A program made the position numbers and the translations under genes. This document shows positions 1 to 4,671 of a stretch of 5,183 nucleotides of DNA, piece after piece (positions within the stretch are counted from its first letter, which is position 1; each line of letters starts with the position of its first letter). Under the pieces are notes generated by a model. The model was not told where the DNA came from and made no database searches. It worked only from the letters and a program-made list of their open reading frames with translations. The stretch is from Clostridiaceae bacterium (GTDB taxonomy: Bacteria; Bacillota; Clostridia; Oscillospirales; Acutalibacteraceae), in assembly GCA_904501875.1 (NCBI GenBank), contig CAJGCQ010000081.1, positions 1 to 5,183 of the forward strand, given 5' to 3'.

Positions 1-330
1 GCCTTAACCGAGCTTTGCAGAAAAACAAAAATCCGTCACTCCGTTGCACTTCATTCACAGGGCGAGGTTATCTACTGGTGTTACGGCGACTCCACTCCCC
101 TGCGTGCCAAAAAAATGGCAGAAATAATGGCAACCGCCTCGGGGTATGCTCTTGATACGCCAATAGGAATTGCAGTTGGAGGCGGCTTTAAGGACTGGTT
201 TATTTCGGAATTTAACCGCCCCGGTTTTACGGTTGAATTAGGTCTCGGGGAAAACCCGCTCCCCGCCTACTTGGCAGACGATATTTATAAAAAGGTTGAA
301 AAAATGTTGATATTGAGTGCGGTTATGTAA
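1..330 (+). CDS. M14-family zinc carboxypeptidase, C-terminal part (5' end outside window)
   Basis: The reading frame is open from base 1 to the TAA at 328-330, giving 109 residues, so the start lies left of the window. The fragment shows the C-terminal half of an M14 metallocarboxypeptidase core. An ALHSQGE motif at fragment residues 16-22 carries the third zinc-binding histidine (H18). GFTVELGLGENP near residues 75-86 carries the catalytic glutamate (E79), the counterpart of Glu270 in carboxypeptidase A. The GGGFKDWF stretch lies between them, as expected for the bacterial group that includes gamma-D-glutamyl-diaminopimelate peptidases acting on peptidoglycan peptides. The substrate is an inference, because the N-terminal zinc motif and any LysM or signal sequence are not in view. 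A methionine at 115 is internal: it lies after the zinc histidine and cannot be the true start. The gene converges on the oad operon, with a hairpin between them. Confidence 0.85.
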   Translation, partial: ALTELCRKTKIRHSVALHSQGEVIYWCYGDSTPLRAKKMAEIMATASGYALDTPIGIAVGGGFKDWFISEFNRPGFTVELGLGENPLPAYLADDIYKKVEKMLILSAVM

Positions 331-342
331 AAACAAACTTTA

Positions 343-368
343 GGGCAGATGCCAATTTGCATCTGCCC
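343..368. terminator. Bidirectional hairpin terminator between convergent genes
   Basis: A perfect 10-bp inverted repeat, GGGCAGATGC (343-352) and GCATCTGCCC (359-368), encloses a 6-nt loop. It sits 12 nt after the peptidase stop and 11 nt after the oadA stop, between convergent genes. On the minus strand the stem is followed by TAAAGTTTGTTTTTAC, a fair U-rich tail. On the plus strand the tail is only GTTTGCATAAATT. It should therefore work better for the oad operon than for the peptidase gene. Termination is inferred from shape and position. Confidence 0.8.
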
Positions 369-379
369 GTTTGCATAAA

Positions 380-1804
380 TTATTCCGAAAGGTCCTCAAC
401 TATAAGGGTGCGGACGCCGTTTTCATCGGTAATAGCCTTTTTATCTTCCGGAGCGTTATCACGCACGGCGAAGAACTTTTCAGCAACCTGCGGGAAGAGT
501 GCATAGCTTAATACATCTTCCTCGGACTTGCCTATTCCCTTGTCCCTCATTTCCTTAGCGTACTTGGTAAGCTCGGGCTCAAGCTGGTCGGCAGGACGGC
601 AGGTAATAACCTTATCGTCGCCGATTGCCTTTTTGCGAACCTCTTCGTTTACGGGTGCCGGAAGTCTTCCGTACTCACCACGCAAAAGCGCTTTGGATTC
701 CTTTGTAACCATCTTGTAGCGCTCGCCTGAAAGGACATTGAGCACCGCCTGAGTACCTACAATCTGCGAAGTAGGAGTTACAAGCGGAGGATAACCGAAA
801 TCTTCTCTTACCTTAGGTACTTCTGCAAGCACCTCGTAATACTTATCCTCGGCGTTCGCCTGCTTAAGCTGAGAAAGCAGGTTTGAAAGCATACCGCCGG
901 GAACCTGATAAATAAGGGTCTTGGTATCAACATTGAGTACCTTGGGATCGAGTATTCCCTCTGCCTTCATCCTGTCGGCAACGGTACGGAAATGAGCGGC
1001 AACCTCGCTTAAAGCGGTAAGGTCAAGCCCTGTATCTCTTGGAGTATCCTGCAAGGTAGCAATGAGTGACTCGGTCGAGGGGTTTGCAGTACCGTTTGCA
1101 AAGGGCGAAAGCGCACAGTCAACAATGTCAACGCCCGCTTCTGCCGCCATAAGATAGGTCATATCTCCTGTACCTGTGGTGTTGTGGGTATGCAGGTGAA
1201 TCGGAACAGAAACATTTTCCTTAAGCTTTTTAACAAGGGAGTAAGCATTGTAAGGAAGAAGCAGGTTTGCCATATCCTTAATGCAGATAACATCTGCTCC
1301 CATCTTTTCAAGGGTCTTGGCCAACTCAACAAAGTAATCCTCGTTATGAACGGGGCTTACTGTATAGCTCATTGCCGCCTCGCAGATGCCGCCGTATTTC
1401 TTACAGCTCTTCATCGCCTGCTCCATGTTGCGGGTATCGTTAAGTGCATCAAAAATACGGATTACATCAATGCCGTTTTCAATCGACTTCTTAACAAACA
1501 TATCAACAACATCATCGGCGTAATGCTTGTAGCCTAAAATGTTCTGACCTCGCAAAAGCATTTGAAGCTTGGTGTTGGGCATATGTTTTTTAAGGGTGCG
1601 TAGTCTCTCCCAGGGGTCTTCGTTAAGAAAACGCATACAGGAATCAAAGGTAGCGCCGCCCCAGCACTCAAGGCTCCAGTAGCCTATTTTATCAAGCTTT
1701 TCAAGTGCGGGAAGCATATCTTCGAGCTTCATTCTGGTTGCCGCCTGTGACTGGTGAGCGTCACGCAGAATGGTATCGGTAACATATAATTTTTTGTTTT
1801 CCAT
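380..1804 (-). CDS. oadA: Oxaloacetate decarboxylase alpha subunit, carboxyltransferase part (pyruvate carboxylase subunit B-like)
   Basis: This 474-residue protein transfers the carboxyl group of oxaloacetate to carrier-bound biotin, releasing pyruvate on the cytoplasmic side. It starts with the family signature TDTILRDAHQS (residues 9-19), followed by CWGGATFD (47-54) and LLRGQN (83-88). The metal-site residues line up at a constant offset of two with those I recall for Klebsiella/Vibrio OadA: D15, K176 in CIKDMAN, and H205 and H207 in HLHTHN. TPTSQIVGTQA (343-353) opens the conserved C-terminal part. The chain ends at 474 residues, against roughly 590 for classical OadA, because the Ala/Pro linker and biotinyl domain are missing; these are on the separate gene at 3191-3559. 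The ATG at 1804 has AAGGAG 10 nt upstream. It is the last gene of the operon. A transcarboxylase 5S role is the main alternative, but the adjacent OadB argues for the sodium pump. Confidence 0.92.
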   Translation of the reverse strand: MENKKLYVTDTILRDAHQSQAATRMKLEDMLPALEKLDKIGYWSLECWGGATFDSCMRFLNEDPWERLRTLKKHMPNTKLQMLLRGQNILGYKHYADDVVDMFVKKSIENGIDVIRIFDALNDTRNMEQAMKSCKKYGGICEAAMSYTVSPVHNEDYFVELAKTLEKMGADVICIKDMANLLLPYNAYSLVKKLKENVSVPIHLHTHNTTGTGDMTYLMAAEAGVDIVDCALSPFANGTANPSTESLIATLQDTPRDTGLDLTALSEVAAHFRTVADRMKAEGILDPKVLNVDTKTLIYQVPGGMLSNLLSQLKQANAEDKYYEVLAEVPKVREDFGYPPLVTPTSQIVGTQAVLNVLSGERYKMVTKESKALLRGEYGRLPAPVNEEVRKKAIGDDKVITCRPADQLEPELTKYAKEMRDKGIGKSEEDVLSYALFPQVAEKFFAVRDNAPEDKKAITDENGVRTLIVEDLSE

Positions 1805-1974
1805 TTAAGTTACACTCCTTAGGCTGACGAGAGTCAAACCCGTCACGCCTGACATTTGAATAATTTTGTTCGGACTTGTCTCATCTCTTGCAATACGCAG
1901 TATTTCAAAAACGAGTGCAAAGCTGGCGGGAAAAGTCGGACACCCAAACCGTAACGGGTTCGACTCTCGCTAGC
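1805..1974 (-). other. Long intergenic gap in the oad operon, occupied by an inverted-repeat element
   Basis: The oadB-oadA gap is 170 nt, while the two other junctions of this operon are 18 and 19 nt. No convincing open frame or promoter is seen in it. Nearly all of it is taken up by the palindromic element at 1822-1975. Only about 17 nt next to oadA, carrying its AAGGAG ribosome binding site at 1815-1820, look like original operon sequence. Confidence 0.8.
1819..1843. repeat. Inverted-repeat arm, oadA-proximal
   Basis: This 25-nt arm pairs with 1954-1978. Seen as minus-strand RNA, the two arms give 22 Watson-Crick pairs, two G-U pairs and one A-C mismatch. The outer two bases also form the AA of the oadA Shine-Dalgarno AAGGAG, so the folded stem would touch but not cover that site. 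Confidence 0.8.
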
Positions 1975-1975
1975 C
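1822..1975. mobile_element. Candidate TA-flanked MITE-like inverted-repeat element (154 bp)
   Basis: The arms at 1819-1843 and 1954-1978 are inverted copies matching at 22 of 25 positions. Outermost parts read TTAGGCT and AGCCTAA. A TA dinucleotide stands at each edge (1820-1821 and 1976-1977), the pattern left by Tc1/mariner/IS630-type insertion. Inside lie further nested inverted pairs: 1870-1877 with 1933-1940 (7 of 8) and AATAC/GTATT at 1892-1904, so the whole is a graded palindrome. It has no coding capacity. Deleting the element plus one TA gives an oadB stop TAA directly overlapping the AGGAG of oadA, with 14 nt to the ATG, a normal operon junction. That reconstruction is the best support for an insertion. 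A fixed regulatory or RNA-processing structure is the alternative; copy number in the genome would separate the two. Confidence 0.6.
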
Positions 1976-1978
1976 TAA
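1954..1978. repeat. Inverted-repeat arm, oadB-proximal; contains the oadB stop
   Basis: This is the partner of 1819-1843. The oadB TAG stop (1975-1977, minus strand) lies at its outer edge: the TA belongs to the presumed duplicated target and the G is the first base of the element. Confidence 0.8.
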
Positions 1979-3171
1979 CTCAACAGCGAGATGAGCACGC
2001 CCGCCGCGATAGCAGAACCGATAACGCCCGCTACATTCGGACCCATTGCGTGCATAAGCAGGAAGTTTGAGGGGTTCTCCTTCTGACCTACAGACTGAGA
2101 AACACGTGCCGCCATGGGAACGGCGGAAACGCCCGCAGAACCGATAAGCGGATTCATCTTGTTCTTTGAGAAAAGGTTCATAAGCTTTGCAAAAAGCACG
2201 CCGCAAGCAGTAGCTACACCGAAAGCAACAACGCCCATTAAGATTATTTCAAGGGTCTGAAGCTTTAAGAAGGTTTGAGCGGTAGCTGTAGCACCTACAG
2301 ATATTCCGAGGAATATTGTAACAATATTCATAAGCTCATTCTGTGCGGTTTTGCAAAGACGGTCAGCAACGCCCGATTCCTTCCAAAGATTTCCGAGCAT
2401 AAGGCAACCCACAAGCGGAGTAGCCGACGGAACAAGTAAAGCCACAAATATAGTAACCGCAATCGGGAAAATGATTTTTTCCTTTTTAGATGGCTGTCTT
2501 AAGGGCTTCATAACTATCTGGCGTTCCTTTTTGGTGGTAAGGAGCTTCATAATCGGCGGCTGAATAACCGGAACAAGAGCCATATAAGAATATGCGGCAA
2601 CGGCAATAGGTCCTAAAAGGCCCGGCTCCAAAATAGAGGTGGTGTAGATAGCGGTCGGACCGTCCGCACCGCCGATAATTCCGATAGAGGCTGCCGCCTT
2701 TTGTGAAAAGCCAAGAGCAATACAACCTGCAAAGGTGGCAAATATACCAATCTGTGCCGCCGCCCCCAAAAGCAAGGACTTAGGATTGGAAATAAGCGGG
2801 CCGAAATCTGTCATAGCGCCGATGCCTATAAATATAAGGCAGGGGTAAATGCAGGTCTTAACGCCGATATAGAGATAATCAAGCAGACCGCCGTTTGAAA
2901 GAATATAGCCGTAATCGTGGAAATGCTCCGAGCCATTGGTCATAAATTCCGTCCAAAGCTCGCCGTTATACATTCCCGCCCCCGGCAGGTTGGTAAGCAG
3001 CATACCGAAAGCTATACCAATAAGTAAAAGCGGCTCAAACTTCTTATGAATGGCAAGCCAGAGAAGAAATAGGGAAACAAGAATCATTACAAGGTTTCCC
3101 CAGGTTTCTTTAAAATTGCCGAACAGCTGGTAAAAACCTGTGGTCTCGGCAAATTGAAGTATTTTATCCAT
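1975..3171 (-). CDS. oadB: Oxaloacetate decarboxylase beta subunit, Na+-translocating carboxybiotin decarboxylase
   Basis: This 398-residue integral membrane protein decarboxylates carboxybiotin and drives Na+ export. It has several hydrophobic segments (about 27-41, 47-61, 106-121, 133-153, 187-203, 233-250, 283-298, 309-328, 377-397). GGADGPTAIYTT (167-178) is the family hallmark. The functional residues known from Klebsiella OadB all appear at a constant offset of 33: D170 (D203), Y196 (Y229), N340 (N373), G344 (G377), S349 (S382) and R356 (R389). The Na+-binding and proton-path residues therefore look intact. Compared with Klebsiella, the N-terminus is shorter. MmdB and GcdB share this fold, so the substrate is set by the PYC-type alpha subunit of the same operon. 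The ATG at 3171 follows TAGGAGA about 9 nt upstream. The gene follows the biotin carrier by 19 nt. Its TAG stop falls at the edge of the inverted-repeat element. Confidence 0.95.
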   Translation of the reverse strand: MDKILQFAETTGFYQLFGNFKETWGNLVMILVSLFLLWLAIHKKFEPLLLIGIAFGMLLTNLPGAGMYNGELWTEFMTNGSEHFHDYGYILSNGGLLDYLYIGVKTCIYPCLIFIGIGAMTDFGPLISNPKSLLLGAAAQIGIFATFAGCIALGFSQKAAASIGIIGGADGPTAIYTTSILEPGLLGPIAVAAYSYMALVPVIQPPIMKLLTTKKERQIVMKPLRQPSKKEKIIFPIAVTIFVALLVPSATPLVGCLMLGNLWKESGVADRLCKTAQNELMNIVTIFLGISVGATATAQTFLKLQTLEIILMGVVAFGVATACGVLFAKLMNLFSKNKMNPLIGSAGVSAVPMAARVSQSVGQKENPSNFLLMHAMGPNVAGVIGSAIAAGVLISLLS

Positions 3172-3190
3172 AATGCGATTCTCCTAACAG

Positions 3191-3559
3191 TTAACCGATT
3201 ACGCAGAGAACAGCGCCTGTCTCAACGGCAGCACCCTTAGAAACATTTACCGAGGTGACTGTACCGTCGCAGGGAGACATAATCTCGTTTTCCATCTTCA
3301 TAGCCTCGAGTACCATAAGTACATCGCCCTTCTTAACGGTAGCGCCGTTTGTAACATTTACCGAAAGAATGGTTCCGGGCATCGGGCTTGATACGGTTTC
3401 ACCGCCTGCAGCAGGATTTGCAGCGGGTGCAGGTGCAGCGGCAGGAGCCGGAGCAGCAGGAGTAGCAGCAGGAGCAGCTGCCTTAACATCGGAAGCGTCA
3501 ACCGCCTCAAGAGTGATTTCGTAAGCGGTACCATTTACAGTTACATTATACTTTTTCAT
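3191..3559 (-). CDS. Stand-alone biotin carrier (biotinyl-domain) subunit of the decarboxylase
   Basis: This 122-residue protein carries the carboxyl group between the alpha and beta subunits. Residues 1-20 form a short beta-strand-like N-terminus (KKYNVTVNG). Residues 27-51 form an Ala/Pro-rich flexible linker. The biotinyl domain starts near 54 with SSPMPGTI (57-64). The EAMKMEN motif (85-91) gives K88 as the biotinylated lysine, and the second half of the domain has SPCDGTV (95-101) and ends VLCVIG. The same N-terminus, linker and domain order occurs at the C-terminal end of classical OadA and in the separate subunits MmdC and GcdC, so the Klebsiella-type alpha subunit is here split in two, with oadB between the halves. 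A biotin-protein ligase is needed but not encoded in view. The ATG at 3559 follows an AAAAGGTG site. The gene begins 18 nt after the OadG-like gene. Confidence 0.93.
   Translation of the reverse strand: MKKYNVTVNGTAYEITLEAVDASDVKAAAPAATPAAPAPAAAPAPAANPAAGGETVSSPMPGTILSVNVTNGATVKKGDVLMVLEAMKMENEIMSPCDGTVTSVNVSKGAAVETGAVLCVIG
3407..3481 (-). repeat. Ala/Pro-codon low-complexity tract in the biotin carrier linker
   Basis: The DNA is built from near-repeated GCT/GCA/GCC and CCG/CCT codons for residues 27-51 of the biotin carrier. Linkers of this kind let the biotinyl domain swing between active sites. Such tracts are prone to length change, so the repeat count may differ between strains. Confidence 0.75.
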
Positions 3560-3577
3560 TTTTAAAACACCTTTTCT

Positions 3578-3844
3578 TTAAATTTTTTTAAATGAATGAA
3601 TTCTGATTGCAGAAATATCTGTCCCCATTTCCTCAGCAAGGGCGGCAGATACAGCCGCAATTATCTCCTGACGGTTTTCAATCGGCTTTTCAGCAGAGAC
3701 GGGAGCGGCAGACGCCTCGACAGTTTTCGGCTTTCTTTCGGCAGCTCTGCAAATTGCACTCATAACAAGGCAAAGCAAAACTATACACAAAAGGCCTATA
3801 AAAACAGTCACTACGCCCATTCCGACGATGAAAATATTTGACAC
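3578..3844 (-). CDS. oadG: OadG-family small membrane subunit (gamma chain / MmdD-like delta)
   Basis: This 88-residue protein has one hydrophobic helix at about residues 4-28 and then a charged, Ala-rich linker. The C-terminal segment from about 56 (ENRQEIIAAVSAALAEEMG) ends in IRIHSFKKI, a helix-plus-basic-tail typical of OadG/MmdD chains of sodium-pumping decarboxylases. These subunits anchor the carboxyltransferase to the membrane beta subunit and help assembly. The Klebsiella gamma chain also binds Zn2+ through its C-terminal region; no clear His cluster is seen here, so the MmdD-like role is at least as likely. The start is a GTG, chosen because an 8-nt AGGAGGTG stands 7 nt upstream; the next in-frame ATG (residue 9) would cut into the membrane helix. 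It is the first gene of the operon, about 86 nt below the proposed transcription start. Confidence 0.87.
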   Translation of the reverse strand: MSNIFIVGMGVVTVFIGLLCIVLLCLVMSAICRAAERKPKTVEASAAPVSAEKPIENRQEIIAAVSAALAEEMGTDISAIRIHSFKKI

Positions 3845-3851
3845 AAAAACG

Positions 3852-3859
3852 CACCTCCT
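3852..3859 (-). promoter_or_regulatory. Strong Shine-Dalgarno that fixes the oadG GTG start
   Basis: AGGAGGTG on the minus strand, complementary to the 16S rRNA 3' end, lies 7 nt before the GTG at 3844. No ATG is equally well placed. It is the strongest ribosome binding site of the operon. Confidence 0.8.
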
Positions 3860-3936
3860 CTAAGGCATTGAAAATAATTTTTGTTTACCGCAAAAATAGA
3901 TTGTGATAAAAATAACAAATTTGCCCATTTACAATT

Positions 3937-3965
3937 ATTATACATATAAAAGCAAGTAATTACAA
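3937..3965 (-). promoter_or_regulatory. Predicted sigma-A promoter of the oad operon
   Basis: On the minus strand a perfect TATAAT (-10, 3942-3937) lies 17 bp after TTGTAA (-35, 3965-3960; four of six match TTGACA). Transcription would begin near 3930, leaving an 86-nt leader before oadG. The leader contains a 7-bp A/T-rich hairpin (ATTTTTG/CAAAAAT, 3877-3897) 17 nt upstream of the Shine-Dalgarno. I recognise no known riboswitch there. AT-rich DNA gives chance -10 matches, but the spacing and position fit well. Confidence 0.6.
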
Positions 3966-4038
3966 TAACAAAGATATAATTTTAGCATTTTTTTAACATT
4001 TATTTATATTTCTTAATTTTTTCTTAATATTATAAAGA

Positions 4039-4076
4039 CTGTAACATTTTGTCTGCCTCACAATAAAATGTTATAG
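4039..4076. repeat. 12-bp inverted repeat upstream of cotJ
   Basis: CTGTAACATTTT (4039-4050) pairs with AAAATGTTATAG (4065-4076): the inner nine pairs are perfect, one G-T follows, then two more perfect pairs. The spacer is 14 nt. Neither strand has a U-run directly after it, so it does not look like a terminator. It could be a protein-binding dyad near the cotJ promoter or a transcript hairpin. Confidence 0.6.
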
Positions 4077-4086
4077 GACAATATAT

Positions 4087-4108
4087 GCGGGAGACGACTA
4101 TCCCCCGC
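4087..4108 (+). other. GC-rich hairpin in the cotJ leader
   Basis: GCGGG (4087-4091) pairs with CCCGC (4104-4108); the stem continues past one A-C mismatch with two more pairs to a 6-nt loop. It is a GC-rich island in otherwise AT-rich DNA, 52 nt before cotJA. It lacks a U-tract, so termination is unlikely. It might stabilise the 5' end of the cotJ transcript, but this is inference. Confidence 0.4.
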
Positions 4109-4160
4109 CGTCTTGCAATAACAAAGAAGTCTTCGTGGCTTTTGAAGGGAGACAAATTTT

Positions 4161-4412
4161 ATGGACAGAAGAATGTTCGATATGTCCGAGTTTTACAGAG
4201 TTAGCTCTGATATGCGATCTGAGCAGGTAAGAGACGAGCGTTCTTGCATGAACACCGAAACCGATGAGGAATGCACCGACCCGCTTACAATGGTATTTAT
4301 TAATATGCAACCCCTTGACAGGGTTTATCCGCTTAGCCAGGCTTTCAATGAAGGAACCTTGTTCCCTAATCTTAACAAGCCTTTTTTGGGAGGTATGAGT
4401 AATGAACGATAA
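4161..4412 (+). CDS. cotJA: Spore coat-associated protein CotJA
   Basis: This 83-residue protein belongs to the CotJA family. The diagnostic part is residues about 40-78: DPLTMVFINMQ, then DRVYPLSQAFNEGTLFPNLNKPF, which matches the family pattern of a PLAMAYVPWQ-like strand, an aromatic, and a GT-hydrophobic-FP-x-L-x-x-PF ending. The first 40 residues are charged and low in conservation. There is no signal peptide. In Bacillus subtilis CotJA is needed for CotJC to join the spore coat. Here it heads a three-gene operon in the same order. The ATG at 4161 has AAGGGAG about 9 nt upstream. Its last 11 nt overlap the start of cotJB, which suggests translational coupling. Confidence 0.88.
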   Translation: MDRRMFDMSEFYRVSSDMRSEQVRDERSCMNTETDEECTDPLTMVFINMQPLDRVYPLSQAFNEGTLFPNLNKPFLGGMSNER

Positions 4413-4668
4413 AGCAAAGCTGAAAAGACAGATATACGAGCTTGATTTCGCACTTCATGAGCTTGTGCTTTTTCTCGATTCCCACCCGACCAACCGCCGT
4501 GCTATGGAATTAATGGGCGAATACCGAGAAAAGCGTGCCAAACTAATTGCCGATTACGAAAAAAGATACGGTAAGTATATTGTAACTGTTAATGATGTTC
4601 CGATGTCGGGGAGATGGGAATGGCTCGACAGCCCCTGGCCTTGGGAAGCAGATTTTATGGAGGGATAA
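4402..4668 (+). CDS. cotJB: Spore coat protein CotJB
   Basis: This 88-residue protein is the usual CotJB length. The family signature is visible as IYELDFALHELVLFLDSHP (residues 11-29), then a Lys/Arg/Glu-rich helix with a YEKRYG turn (53-58). The C-terminal aromatic block SGRWEWLDSPWPWE is shared by CotJB proteins. It is thought to act with CotJA and CotJC in the spore coat; its exact biochemical role is unknown. The ATG at 4402 is preceded by GGAGG with an 8-nt spacer, located inside cotJA. A closer upstream ATG at 4395 is in the cotJA frame and is not this start. It ends 3 nt before cotJC, and its last codons supply the cotJC ribosome binding site. Confidence 0.92.
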   Translation: MNDKAKLKRQIYELDFALHELVLFLDSHPTNRRAMELMGEYREKRAKLIADYEKRYGKYIVTVNDVPMSGRWEWLDSPWPWEADFMEG

Positions 4669-4671
4669 ATT

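Larger units (their letters stand above)
3845..4160. other. Divergent AT-rich intergenic region between oad and cotJ operons
   Basis: This 316-nt stretch has no supported gene. It contains the oad promoter (3937-3965), a T-rich plus-strand stretch (about 3986-4030), a 12-bp dyad (4039-4076) and a leader hairpin (4087-4108). The cotJ operon is expected to use the mother-cell factor sigma-E, as in Bacillus subtilis, but I do not see a convincing sigma-E pair (an ATA-type -35 about 14 bp from a CATACAAT-like -10). The nearest candidate, CAATATAT at 4079-4086, is weak. Confidence 0.65.

Noticed and set aside
115..330. Independent 71-residue gene starting at the ATG at 115.
   Set aside because: The frame is open upstream to base 1 and the upstream part contains the zinc-histidine motif of the same peptidase family, so 115 is an internal methionine.
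1184..1537. 117-residue plus-strand open frame opposite oadA.
   Set aside because: It is antisense to a well-conserved enzyme, has no ribosome binding site of note and no recognisable domain. It is a shadow frame.
1820..1978. Possible tRNA or tmRNA-like gene: GGGTTCGACTCTCG at 1956-1969 resembles a T-arm and the outer seven bases pair like an acceptor stem.
   Set aside because: The total length of 159 nt fits neither a tRNA nor a tmRNA, the T-stem has a mismatch, no D-arm or anticodon arm is found, and there is no CCA-like end. The similarity follows from the inverted-repeat sequence.
1819..1979. Integron attC site, since GCCTAAC at 1973-1979 fits RYYYAAC and the region is a long imperfect palindrome.
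   Set aside because: The partner at the other end reads CTTAGGC, not GTTRRRY, and the two boxes are in the wrong relative order (GTT-type box outside). There is no integrase or gene cassette nearby.
3255..3524. 89-residue plus-strand open frame opposite the biotin carrier.
   Set aside because: Its Gly/Ala-rich tail is the complement of the Ala/Pro linker codons. The minus-strand protein has the biotinyl motif, so this is a shadow.
3877..3930. Riboswitch, for example sodium-responsive, in the oad leader.
   Set aside because: Only a weak 7-bp A/T-rich hairpin is seen, with no conserved riboswitch core that I can recognise and no terminator before oadG.
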